Source of the DNA: Candidatus Heimdallarchaeota archaeon | GTDB lineage: Archaea > Asgardarchaeota > Heimdallarchaeia > Heimdallarchaeales > Heimdallarchaeaceae | NCBI GenBank assembly: GCA_019057815.1 | Contig: JAHLWR010000005.1 | Location: 62,001 to 126,000 of the forward strand | DNA: 64,000 bases | Direction of reading: 5' to 3' | Shown here: positions 18,801 through 30,951 of the stretch, piece by piece | Layout of the letters: every line of letters begins with the position of its first letter | Position numbering within the stretch: position 1 is the stretch's first letter | Translations under genes and position numbers: made by a program | The notes under the pieces: model-generated | Database searches by the model: none | The model's input: the letters and a program-made list of their open reading frames with translations, nothing else | Told to the model about the DNA's origin: nothing

Positions 18801-19115
18801 TTACATTATTTCTTTTAGCTGTAGATAAATAAACTCCCATATTCCCTTAAACAAACCTTCATTTGAAACATTAATTGAAAGTAGAACCATCTTCTCTGTC
18901 ATCTTTGAAAGTCTTTCTCCCATTCCTCTTACCATTAACTCGTTCTTAATACCAGAAATAAACATAGTAGATGGTGGTAAAATATCGCTTCCTGGTATAG
19001 ATAGCCCTATTGTTCCTAGTTTAGGTTCACCCTCATATACATAAATCGAAATTGCATTATCCAAAAGAAAAGCAAACATTCCAAGATCAATTTCATCAAC
19101 TTGAAAAGTTTTCAT
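18801..19115 (-). CDS. Small protein resembling proteasome assembly chaperone 4 (PAC4)
   Basis: The protein has about 104 residues and no membrane segment. Its pattern, a short N-terminal strand pair, then PPSTMFISG, a Gly-Arg-rich helix start (RGMGERLSKMT) and MVLLSINVSNE with a final amphipathic helix ending QLKEIM, parallels eukaryal PSMG4/PAC4 (PVSTSLLG...GLAQRLARKTNKQVFVSYNLQN...IKEEM, recalled from memory). The match is by eye and needs profile testing. The frame opens at 19181, but a TATA-like TTTTATAAC lies at about 19141-19150 and AAAGGAT precedes the ATG at 19115, so I start there. A PAC2-family gene lies elsewhere in the window (33321). Confidence 0.55.
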   Translation of the reverse strand: MKTFQVDEIDLGMFAFLLDNAISIYVYEGEPKLGTIGLSIPGSDILPPSTMFISGIKNELMVRGMGERLSKMTEKMVLLSINVSNEGLFKGIWEFIYLQLKEIM

Positions 19116-19189
19116 AATTATCCTTTCATCCATAGTTTTTGATATGTTATAAAATAAAAAAATGTGTTGGATTGAAACCAATTAAATTT

Positions 19190-20218
19190 CTAACAATAAT
19201 TAGTGTCAGTCACAATTGTATAATTCTTATAATAGTCTCTTAAACACTCTTTTTGCTCTTTATTATCCCCTGTTTTTTGTAATTCTGCAGCAAGTAACAA
19301 GTTCCCTGCTAACATACTTACAGTTGCAGGACCAGATCCTCCAGGAACTGGAGAAATATAACTTGTCTTTGATTTTACAGTTTTAAAATCCACATCACCA
19401 ACGAGTTTTCCGTCAAGGAAATTCACCCCAACATCAACAACAACTGCGCCCTTTTTCACCATATCAGCTGTAATTAAATGTGCTTTGCCAACTGCTGCTA
19501 TTAAAATATCAGCTTGACGAGTATGTCTCCCAAGTTGCTTTGTTCGTGAATGACAAATGGTGACCGTACAATTTTCTTTTAACAGGAGATGCAACACAGG
19601 TTTGCCCACAATCATGCTTCTCCCCACAATCACAGTATGTTTACCTTCTAACGATATCTCATAATATTTCAGCAACGCAAGAACTCCCAAAGCTGTTGCT
19701 GGAACAAGATTAGGAATAGCTTTAGCCCAAGCATGAACATTTCCAGGTGATAAACCTTCAACATCTCTTTCAATACTTATAGATTCTATAACCTTATCCG
19801 CATCTATGTGTCTAGGTAAAGGTAGTTGGACAAGAATTCCATCAACATTAGAATTATTATTTAGAGAGTTAATAGTGTTCAATAAATCACGCTCATTGAT
19901 ATCCTTAGAAAGCCTTAAGACCTCTGAATCAAGACAAAGAGTGGAAAAAAATCTTGACTTAATCCTTAGGTAAGATTCAGATGCTGGGTTTTCACCTACC
20001 AATATTGTTACAAGTTTAGGTAGTCGCCCATATTTTCCTTTAAAACCTATACAACGCGGTTTTAAAACCCTCTCTGCATATTCATCAGCAAATTTACGTC
20101 CATTCATAACAATTGTATCCGAGTCATTAGGTAAGAACATTACATCACCACACATTGCAGTAATACGGGGGATACAAGAATATATTAATGGATTCTTATC
20201 TAAAATATTTTGGCTCAT
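19190..20218 (-). CDS. folD: FolD bifunctional methylene-THF dehydrogenase/cyclohydrolase
   Basis: FolD converts methylene-THF to methenyl-THF and then to formyl-THF. The catalytic Tyr/Lys pair is in ESYLRIKSRF (Y83, K87). ILVQLPLPRHID, VIVGRSMIVGKPV (dinucleotide-binding) and VPGGSGPATVSMLAGN follow. The called 342 residues exceed the usual 280-300. About 35 residues precede the conserved start (alternative ATGs at 20140 and 20107), and there is a short C-terminal tail. Together with glyA it makes a compact folate C1 pair, although the two are convergent rather than in one operon. Confidence 0.94.
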   Translation of the reverse strand: MSQNILDKNPLIYSCIPRITAMCGDVMFLPNDSDTIVMNGRKFADEYAERVLKPRCIGFKGKYGRLPKLVTILVGENPASESYLRIKSRFFSTLCLDSEVLRLSKDINERDLLNTINSLNNNSNVDGILVQLPLPRHIDADKVIESISIERDVEGLSPGNVHAWAKAIPNLVPATALGVLALLKYYEISLEGKHTVIVGRSMIVGKPVLHLLLKENCTVTICHSRTKQLGRHTRQADILIAAVGKAHLITADMVKKGAVVVDVGVNFLDGKLVGDVDFKTVKSKTSYISPVPGGSGPATVSMLAGNLLLAAELQKTGDNKEQKECLRDYYKNYTIVTDTNYC

Positions 20219-20316
20219 TACTGGAAGAAAAAAAAGCTCCTTCTAAATAATTGTCCAAAACTATTGGTTTGAAATCAAAAGCTTTTTATCAATTATCTTA
20301 AGCAAATTTTTAGTCC

Positions 20317-20326
20317 AATATATTTA
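20317..20326 (+). promoter_or_regulatory. Candidate TATA box for rpoA1
   Basis: AATATATTTA lies about 40 bases before the rpoA1 ATG. A GGAGT motif closer to the ATG can serve as the ribosome-binding site. Confidence 0.45.
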
Positions 20327-20364
20327 GTGTAGAGATTCAAAGTTTTTTGGAGTATTAGAATAGA

Positions 20365-24277
<3,913 letters not shown>

Positions 24278-24278
24278 A

Positions 24279-24290
24279 CTTTTTTTTTCA
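24279..24290 (+). terminator. T9 terminator after rpoA2
   Basis: A run of nine T starts two bases after the rpoA2 stop codon, and a second T-rich patch lies at about 24328-24334. These suggest that rps12 has its own promoter. Confidence 0.55.
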
Positions 24291-24425
24291 TTCTTCTTAC
24301 TATTTTTAATATTAGTTTAACATCAAAAGTTTTTTAATGAACTGAGGAAGGGAAAACTTGAGAGAAAGCTGGAAGATGTTCTCCCACTTAAGTTAAAAAA
24401 AATATACATAATTAAAGTGACAATA

Positions 24426-24869
24426 ATGACTGGATCCAAATCTCCAAAAGGAGAGTTTGCTGCTAGAAAATTACGAAATAAAAGGAAACATTTCCGTTGG
24501 AAAGACATTCACTATAAAAGAAGAGCGTTGAGATTAGACAAAAAGGCGGACCCTCTCGAAGGGAGTCCAGCAGCAAGAGGAATAGTGGTAGAAAAATATG
24601 GTGTGGAGAGTAAACAACCAAATTCAGCTCTGAGAAAATGTGTAAGAGTAAGGTTAACTAAAAATGGAAAGCAAATAGGAGCATTTGTCCCACACGATGG
24701 AGGGTTACTATATATAGATGAACATGATGAAGTTTTAGTATGTAGCATAGGAGGCGCACAAAAGGGAGCCAAGGGTGATATTCCTGGTGTTAAGTGGCAA
24801 GTTACCCATGTTAACGATGTTGCGGTTAATCAACTTGTTACTGGGCGTAAACAAAAACCTCAAAGATAG
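24426..24869 (+). CDS. rps12: Ribosomal protein S12 (uS12)
   Basis: uS12 sits at the decoding centre. The 147-residue archaeal/eukaryal form is recognised by [20 protein letters not shown], the [13 protein letters not shown] loop, and [19 protein letters not shown]. The open frame begins at a GTG (24417), but the family starts at the ATG at 24426. In most archaea rps7 and the elongation factor EF1A follow. Here the next gene is eIF5A, 280 bases on, so the S12-S7-EF cluster is broken after S12. Confidence 0.97.
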   Translation: MTGSKSPKGEFAARKLRNKRKHFRWKDIHYKRRALRLDKKADPLEGSPAARGIVVEKYGVESKQPNSALRKCVRVRLTKNGKQIGAFVPHDGGLLYIDEHDEVLVCSIGGAQKGAKGDIPGVKWQVTHVNDVAVNQLVTGRKQKPQR

Positions 24870-25151
24870 TTTTTTCTTCTACTATTTCATCTTAATATTC
24901 TTTCCTACTTTGTTTAAAAGAAGAAATTCTTGATATTGTCGTCAAGTACCACATCAACAATTTCAAATTTTATTAATTCAAACCAAAAGAGTTTAAATAT
25001 TCTTATGTAGTCCCAATATTAGAAACAAGCAAAGTGTTATTAGCTCTACACTCTTCAACGCTTCCTTAATTATAGATTACACTTGCGCTAAAAAGACAAC
25101 TTTGACTTCCCTAAGAGGTAAAATCAAGAGAAATAAATAGGAGATTAATAT

Positions 25152-25565
25152 ATGTCAGAACATGATGTAAAACCAATTAAAGCTGGTCAAGTTAAAACAG
25201 GATATTACATTATCCACAACGATGATGTATATCTGGTTAGGGATATTGAAAAGTCCAAATCAGGAAAGCACGGACATGCCAAATCTAGGATGAAAATTGA
25301 AAACGTTTTCACGGGAAGTAAAACTGAAATAGCTATTCCTGCAGATACAAAACTACTATCTCCAATCATAGACAAAAGGATAGCCCAAATTATCTCTCTA
25401 GGTAGAGATAGTATACAATTAATGGATTTAGAAACCTACGATACATTTGAAGCTTCACTCCCTACAGAAGAAGAACTAAAAAAACTGATTGTAGAGGGTG
25501 CTGAAGTAGAATATTGGAATGTTATTGGAAAACGCAAAATCATGCGTGTTAAAAGCAAAGCATAA
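25152..25565 (+). CDS. eif5A: Translation factor aIF5A (eIF5A)
   Basis: aIF5A helps the ribosome form difficult peptide bonds and aids termination. The protein has 137 residues: an SH3-like N-terminal domain with the modification loop SKSGKHGHAK, where K39 is the expected (deoxy)hypusine lysine, and a C-terminal OB fold. GGAG lies eight bases before the ATG. A TTTAAAT box at about 24990 would imply a leader of some 130 bases. No deoxyhypusine synthase gene is in the window. Confidence 0.96.
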   Translation: MSEHDVKPIKAGQVKTGYYIIHNDDVYLVRDIEKSKSGKHGHAKSRMKIENVFTGSKTEIAIPADTKLLSPIIDKRIAQIISLGRDSIQLMDLETYDTFEASLPTEEELKKLIVEGAEVEYWNVIGKRKIMRVKSKA

Positions 25566-25676
25566 ACATCCAAAATGCACTGGATGTTTCTTTTTCCTTC
25601 TGTAGATTATTTAACATTTTGTACTTGTGAATCATAACTTTCAATAAGATAATTATTCAATTATTTAATTAATACT

Positions 25677-25782
25677 GGGCCGGTAGATCAGAGGAAGATC
25701 GTCTCGTTCGCAACGAGAAGGCCTCGGGTTCAAAAATTTGTTTTCTGCGCGAAACAAAGTGAATATCCCGACCGGTCCACCA
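25677..25782 (+). tRNA. tRNA-Ala (anticodon CGC) with T-loop intron
   Basis: Acceptor GGGCCGG pairs with CCGGTCC and includes the G3:U70 pair that defines alanine tRNA; A73 and encoded CCA follow. The anticodon arm is TCTCG-TTCGCAA-CGAGA (CGC). Exon 1 is 25677-25734 and exon 2 is 25766-25782. The 31-base intron splits the T-loop after position 59, so the spliced loop reads TTCAAAT. Confidence 0.93.
25735..25765 (+). other. tRNA-Ala intron with canonical bulge-helix-bulge
   Basis: The outer helix TCGGG/CCCGA and the 4-bp central helix TTCA/TGAA are flanked by 3-base bulges AAA and TAT on opposite strands. A 7-bp intron stem TTTGTTT/AAACAAA closes the structure. Cuts after the second bulge base give a perfect T-loop. 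Confidence 0.85.
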
Positions 25783-25988
25783 TATAAGCCCTTCCCCTTA
25801 AAACAGCGATTTTTCAAATGTTAAGCCTTTCTCTTGTTTTAGACCGTTAAACCACTATTTAGAGGGGGGTCATTTGCCAGTTTATTATTAGAGGGGCTAA
25901 TTAGTTTATTTTCGAAACCTTAAAGAATGCGAAAAAGATTAAACACATATAACATCAAAGAAATATAAAATAATTTAGAGGAATAGTT

Positions 25989-27365
25989 ATGAAAGACGTT
26001 TTATCCTTTGTGCGAACTATTCGAGACCCCATATATGATGAAGTACGACTGACAGAGATAGAAAATAAAATTATTGACACGCCTATCTTTCAAAGGTTAC
26101 GATGGATTAGTCAACTATCTGGAGTTAGAGAAGTTTATCCTTCCGCAGTACACACTAGATTTACTCATAGTGTAGGAGTGATGTATTTAGCGGGACGTTA
26201 TGCACAAGAAGTTTTTAAATATCATGATGATGTAACAGAAAAAACACAGCTTGCTCGTTTAGCGGGACTTCTACACGATATAGGCCATGGTCCGTTCAGT
26301 CATACATATGATGATGTGGTATTCAAAAGAGTTTATCCAAAAGAAGCTCATGGTCATGATAAACATAGGGATAAAATTGTAAAATCTGAATTTATCAAAC
26401 CTCTTCTTGAAGAGTTCATTAATCCAGAAGAGCTAATGAAAATTTGGGATGGCAGAAGTGAATTATTACATCCTTTACTTCAGGGAGTATTAGGTGCCGA
26501 TAGATTAGACTTTATGCTTAGAGATTCAACTTTCGCGGGAACACTTCACTTTGGAATAATTGCAATTAATAGAATTATTAACAACACAACAATTCAACAA
26601 CATCAAGGTAAAGATGCCATACATTATAATTGGAAAGTACTTGATGACATTTATTCATCACTTATCGGTCGTTTCTTTGAATATAAGAACGTGTATTTCC
26701 ACAAAACTGCACGAGCAGCAGATATAACCATTCATGCAATGTTAAGCGAAGCTTGTGAGCCATTAGGATTAGTTGAGCGCACTAATAATCTTTCGAAATA
26801 TATCTATTTGAACGAGTACACTCTTGTAGGAGAAATTTTTGCTAATCAGTCTAATGAGCTTGTTAAGGCAAAAGCACATTTAAAAGACCTTCTAGATCGA
26901 CGACTCCATAAAGCTGTATGGGAAAAAATTATTGATGAATCTACTGCAAAATCTCTTGGAATCACCATTAACGAGCTTTGTAAACTTACAGCTCAAGAAT
27001 CTTTTATCAAAAATGTAATCAAATATGCAAAGGACAATAATCTCAAGTTGAAACATGAAATGAAGATTGATTCTACCTATAAACTTTCAACAATCAATGA
27101 ACTGGAATTTCAAACTTCAAACATTTATATCTATGATCCACATAATCGCATTAGCTCAGGAACCAAGTCTTTTACACTTAGTAAGGCATTGAATACTACT
27201 AAGTATATATCAACTTTTTCAGGATCAAGCGCTTATCGAACACTATTTACACTATTTAGAGTCTATGCTCATCCAGAAGATGTTAAGACTGTTAACCAAA
27301 TATGGAATGATATCAGATCACAAGAAGATGAATCATCAATGAATGTATCTCTAACTTCATATTAA
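25989..27365 (+). CDS. HD-domain phosphohydrolase (SAMHD1/dGTPase-like)
   Basis: The 458-residue protein contains the HD metal-binding set: H60 in HTRFTHSVG, H96-D97 in LLHDIGHGPFSH, and D171 in GADRLDFMLRDS. These blocks and their spacing match SAMHD1 and the YwfO/Lmo2462-type dNTP triphosphohydrolases rather than short HD proteins. A role in dNTP pool control or nucleotide cleavage is inferred from the family. GAGG lies before the ATG and an ATATAAAATAA box about 20-25 bases before it. It stands alone between tRNA-Ala and a convergent hypothetical gene. Confidence 0.88.
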   Translation: MKDVLSFVRTIRDPIYDEVRLTEIENKIIDTPIFQRLRWISQLSGVREVYPSAVHTRFTHSVGVMYLAGRYAQEVFKYHDDVTEKTQLARLAGLLHDIGHGPFSHTYDDVVFKRVYPKEAHGHDKHRDKIVKSEFIKPLLEEFINPEELMKIWDGRSELLHPLLQGVLGADRLDFMLRDSTFAGTLHFGIIAINRIINNTTIQQHQGKDAIHYNWKVLDDIYSSLIGRFFEYKNVYFHKTARAADITIHAMLSEACEPLGLVERTNNLSKYIYLNEYTLVGEIFANQSNELVKAKAHLKDLLDRRLHKAVWEKIIDESTAKSLGITINELCKLTAQESFIKNVIKYAKDNNLKLKHEMKIDSTYKLSTINELEFQTSNIYIYDPHNRISSGTKSFTLSKALNTTKYISTFSGSSAYRTLFTLFRVYAHPEDVKTVNQIWNDIRSQEDESSMNVSLTSY

Positions 27366-27372
27366 GTTGAAA

Positions 27373-27762
27373 TTAACGACTAACAGATAAATTTTCTTTA
27401 TACACTTCTGTCGCTTTGTTTACTAATTGTATCCCTGATTTCATGCGTGAAAACAAATAATTAAGAGAAGTTGCCGCGCGCTCTATTTCTTCCTCTGCGA
27501 CATATTGTTGGCTTTGTGATATTGAGTATAATCCAGTGTTAGCGAATGTAACAGTCTTATTTTTGCATAGGTTACGAATGCGATTAGATACTCTTTCAGA
27601 AATAACAGAATAACCATTAAAATACCAATCTAAATCATCTAGTTCATCTTCTTTTGCTCTAATTAGAAATAAACTACTATGTATAATTTCCTCGTTTCTC
27701 GGTAAAATTTTTTTTACAACACCAAGTATATAACGGTCAACTATATTGCATTCCCCAGTCAT
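27373..27762 (-). CDS. Hypothetical protein, possible winged helix
   Basis: I do not recognise this 129-residue protein. It is soluble and mostly helical. Residues 45-90 (FNGYSVISERVSNRIRNLCK, then a strand pair GLYSISQSQQYVAEEE) have the rhythm of a winged-helix domain in which 'Y.ls..g..y' follows the recognition helix. The C-terminal 45 residues would form a long helix, often a dimerisation element. DNA binding is a guess. It converges on the HD phosphohydrolase gene with 7 bases between stops and lies upstream of nothing on its own strand. Confidence 0.6.
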   Translation of the reverse strand: MTGECNIVDRYILGVVKKILPRNEEIIHSSLFLIRAKEDELDDLDWYFNGYSVISERVSNRIRNLCKNKTVTFANTGLYSISQSQQYVAEEEIERAATSLNYLFSRMKSGIQLVNKATEVYKENLSVSR

Positions 27763-27834
27763 TAGAGTATACTATTGTCTATCACTCAAAAATTTCTGTA
27801 ATACGTCTTTTTCTGCTTATGGGGAAAATTTAGT

Positions 27835-29247
27835 TTAATGGGAATGTACAAAAGTAAAAGCGCTTTCTAGACATTCACAGATTTTTGATTTCAGTGTTAC
27901 CTCACTTAGTAGGTCATTATACGATAAGAAAAGCACATTATATTCATTCAATATCTTGAAAGCACCATTTTCTAAAACATCTGCAATGGTAATGCAGAGG
28001 AATTTATTCCTTAAACCCGCAATAGAGGAAAGTTCATCCAATATTTCGTAAGCTTGGGTTTGATTTAAAATTCCTTTAAAGATTCTAACAAAAATATAAA
28101 AAGAACCTTTTCTTAACACTAAATCATTGTTTTCCTCGAATATAATCGTCTCTTTAAAATCGAAATCTTTCAGAATGTTGCTGACGCGATGCTTGATGAA
28201 TTCATTGTCTAGTCCATTGTTTAATGGTTGTGTAGAAGGAATAATGACATCATCAATATTGGTGCAAAGGTTTTGGGAATTTTCATTATTCTGTATCTCA
28301 ATAACATTCTGTTCCACTCGAACATTCACAAAATCGTTATCAGGAACAACGTCCGCTTTTAGGGATGGAAAAGGCTTGTTTTGGTGCACTGTTTTAGATA
28401 AGAGATGTTGGGGAATATTAGGTGAAAGTGGTTCTTTAGGTTTCTTTTTTATTTTATAATTATGATCCTTGGGGGGCTTCTTTTGTAGTAAATCATTGAT
28501 CTTAATTACGTCACTTAATGCACCTTCGTGCTTAATCCAGGGAACAAGGAATCTAAAATTAGTCAAATGCCTTGAAACAGATTTTTTTGAAAGTAAAGAG
28601 AGTTTAGAATCAATTTTAGTTGAATTTGCTTTAATAAATCTGCAAAATACTTGATTTTTGCGCTTTATCTCAAGTAAATTATAATCCTCTGATATAAAAA
28701 AGATACTCCATCTAAGGGAATTGTTATCACCGCTTTTAGTATTTGGAAATTGTGTCACAATTACCGAGAAAACATCTGTTTGGATAAGAGATTTAGTAAG
28801 TTTAGTGAGTGCTTTTTGCGTTTGTGCTGCTTTTTTGTTAACAGAAGACAATATATAGGTTAAGAAATATTTCTTTGTTCCATCTTCAAACAATATTTCA
28901 AGTGCATAGTCCTTTTGAACTATTTTTTTAATAGAAGGTGTAAAAAAATTGTTTGTGTTATTCAACAGTTTGAGAGAATAATTAGAAGACAAACGGTGTA
29001 CAAGATTATGAATATCTGTAGATTTTTTGTTGTTTGTTGAAAAATCATATATTATTAGAAATTGTGAATCACTTGATAATTTAATAGAAAACAAAATGTT
29101 CTTAGAAATAAGTTCAGTAATCATGTTTGTTATAACTCTTTCATTCTCCACAAAAGGTATTTCAAGAACACTTATGAATAATGTATCTTTTGGTTGTTTC
29201 CACTCGATAATATTACTGTTAGTTTTCATTGCATCAGCATTAGCCAT
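27835..29247 (-). CDS. Hypothetical protein, two-domain with disordered linker
   Basis: I do not recognise this 470-residue protein. There is no signal peptide or membrane segment. Residues 1-260 look like an alpha/beta region rich in short hydrophobic strands. Residues 265-345 form a polar linker rich in Pro, Asn and Lys. Residues 350-470 form a second alpha/beta domain with strands ETIIFEENNDLVL, FYIFVRIFKG and KFLCITIADVL, a pattern reminiscent of restriction-endonuclease-like folds but without a clear PD-(D/E)xK triad. The two-domain-plus-linker plan suggests a tethering or processing role, not a known enzyme. It is flanked by a small wHTH-like gene and the ADP-dependent kinase. Confidence 0.7.
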   Translation of the reverse strand: MANADAMKTNSNIIEWKQPKDTLFISVLEIPFVENERVITNMITELISKNILFSIKLSSDSQFLIIYDFSTNNKKSTDIHNLVHRLSSNYSLKLLNNTNNFFTPSIKKIVQKDYALEILFEDGTKKYFLTYILSSVNKKAAQTQKALTKLTKSLIQTDVFSVIVTQFPNTKSGDNNSLRWSIFFISEDYNLLEIKRKNQVFCRFIKANSTKIDSKLSLLSKKSVSRHLTNFRFLVPWIKHEGALSDVIKINDLLQKKPPKDHNYKIKKKPKEPLSPNIPQHLLSKTVHQNKPFPSLKADVVPDNDFVNVRVEQNVIEIQNNENSQNLCTNIDDVIIPSTQPLNNGLDNEFIKHRVSNILKDFDFKETIIFEENNDLVLRKGSFYIFVRIFKGILNQTQAYEILDELSSIAGLRNKFLCITIADVLENGAFKILNEYNVLFLSYNDLLSEVTLKSKICECLESAFTFVHSH

Positions 29248-29338
29248 TGTAAAAACCCAATAACTGGTTTGCCTTTTATAATATATACTAATAATATTAT
29301 ATAAACTCCAAAAAACAGGGTTTTGTATCGTTCGGACA

Positions 29339-30751
29339 TTAATTTTCCAATAAGAGAGCCAAAACAGATATTGTGTCTCCTACCCCAACAAGTTGTTGTG
29401 CAGATTTTACTATAATTGTTGGGATTCCAACTACTGTGAATGAGTCTGTACTTACAATACCATCTTCAATCTCATCTATACTTTTGTATTCTAATCTTAG
29501 GAAAGTGATTAGTCTTTCTATTTCGTCATAGCCACTTTTGGAAATACTACAAGGTACCTTATTAATTTCAACAATAGAACAAATCGAGCTATTTTTTGCT
29601 TTGACTGCTGCAAAAACAGCTGAGAGAATTAAAGCTTGTTTCCGTTTTATTGCATATTTTTCATGTAATCTCGATGAAATAGTGAGATAATAACCCAAAT
29701 AGTGTAGATGAATACGAAGATGTGGATATTTTACCCAAATATTCAATATTCCCTCAAACAGATTTATTGAAGACATTTCGTTTCGTAACTTTTTGTAAGT
29801 TGTAACATTAGTAGTTTCTAATATCGAAAGAAGTTCTTGTTCATTTAAACCAATTGAATTTACTAAGGGTAGTAAACGTTGGAAAATAATTTCTATGAGC
29901 CTTTTATCTCTTGTAGCTGCAAATTCAATATGTATTTTCAGATCTGGATTGAGCTTTTTCCATTCCTTGAACATCGAGATTATGGGTGCAATGATATCAT
30001 AGTGTGTTGTATTGTCTTGAGTTTCTGGGTTTACGAGATGGAACCCTGAAACAATCGCTATCGAATATTTTTGAATGTTTTCAAGACTATATTTCTTAAA
30101 GCAGTTTTTTATTTCGAGTAAAGAGTTAACCGTGTCATGAGAGGCTATGAATCTATTTTGCCTTGGACATTCAATAGAATTGGATGCAGCTAGGTGGTAT
30201 ATTCCCTTATCGAATTCAAATATATAGTGAATTAACCTTTTATTTTCAAAATCTTGAAGTTTGGTAATAGATTGAACTAAGCATACGCCCTTAGAATCAA
30301 ATGATATATTGATTTTATCATGTAATAAACCACTAAAGCTTTCATCATAAACTGGAAGACTTAGTAATACATCAGCTAATTCTAGTTTTGTTAAAAGATT
30401 AGCCATTATACCTGCTTGACCCCCTATTTTAATCTCATCAATAACAAAAGTATTTTCTATCCAGTCACAAACATCTTTAGCCACAATTAATTTTTCATCT
30501 GCTTTTCCCCCTTCAATAGCATTTAGTAAACATAAAATAAAGGACTCAATTGAATTTATATCCGTTGGAATTTTGTTTTGTAATAAAGTTCCATTCAGAT
30601 TCTTTGATTTTAAACCTCGTAGTGTGTCAGTTCCAATTCTAATTATCTTATCGATATTAACATTAAAACCAATTATTACTTGTTGCGACTCCTTTTTTTT
30701 TGATAGAAATGATTCAATCGTACTCGAATAGAGTTTATTCCACGTTTCCAT
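29339..30751 (-). CDS. ADP-dependent glucokinase/phosphofructokinase family protein
   Basis: This is a ribokinase-superfamily kinase of the archaeal ADP-dependent type, which phosphorylates glucose or fructose-6-phosphate using ADP. At 470 residues it matches the family. Visible are GFNVNIDKI (N-terminal substrate strand), GGQAGIMANLL (sugar-binding GG motif), HIEFAATRDK, SIGLNEQEL (the NxxE-type motif) and, near the C-terminus, GVGDTISVLALL with the catalytic Asp of GxGD. Glucose versus fructose-6-phosphate specificity cannot be told by eye, and several positions are divergent. It is separated from TrpRS by a divergent 200-base promoter region. Confidence 0.82.
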   Translation of the reverse strand: METWNKLYSSTIESFLSKKKESQQVIIGFNVNIDKIIRIGTDTLRGLKSKNLNGTLLQNKIPTDINSIESFILCLLNAIEGGKADEKLIVAKDVCDWIENTFVIDEIKIGGQAGIMANLLTKLELADVLLSLPVYDESFSGLLHDKINISFDSKGVCLVQSITKLQDFENKRLIHYIFEFDKGIYHLAASNSIECPRQNRFIASHDTVNSLLEIKNCFKKYSLENIQKYSIAIVSGFHLVNPETQDNTTHYDIIAPIISMFKEWKKLNPDLKIHIEFAATRDKRLIEIIFQRLLPLVNSIGLNEQELLSILETTNVTTYKKLRNEMSSINLFEGILNIWVKYPHLRIHLHYLGYYLTISSRLHEKYAIKRKQALILSAVFAAVKAKNSSICSIVEINKVPCSISKSGYDEIERLITFLRLEYKSIDEIEDGIVSTDSFTVVGIPTIIVKSAQQLVGVGDTISVLALLLEN

Positions 30752-30951
30752 GCTCGTATAGTGAGTTGACGATAATCTTATAAAGTCTTTTTTACAAGAA
30801 AATGATGAGTGTGATTACTTGGACTGGCGATAGCTTTTCCTGATTTTTGTACAGAATCTATAAGGTTAGTTTACAGCTCTTCCTCTATAACTCACACTTT
30901 CAGTATGTATTTCTCAAAGAAGTGTTTGTTTTGACAAAAAACTTAGGGGGT

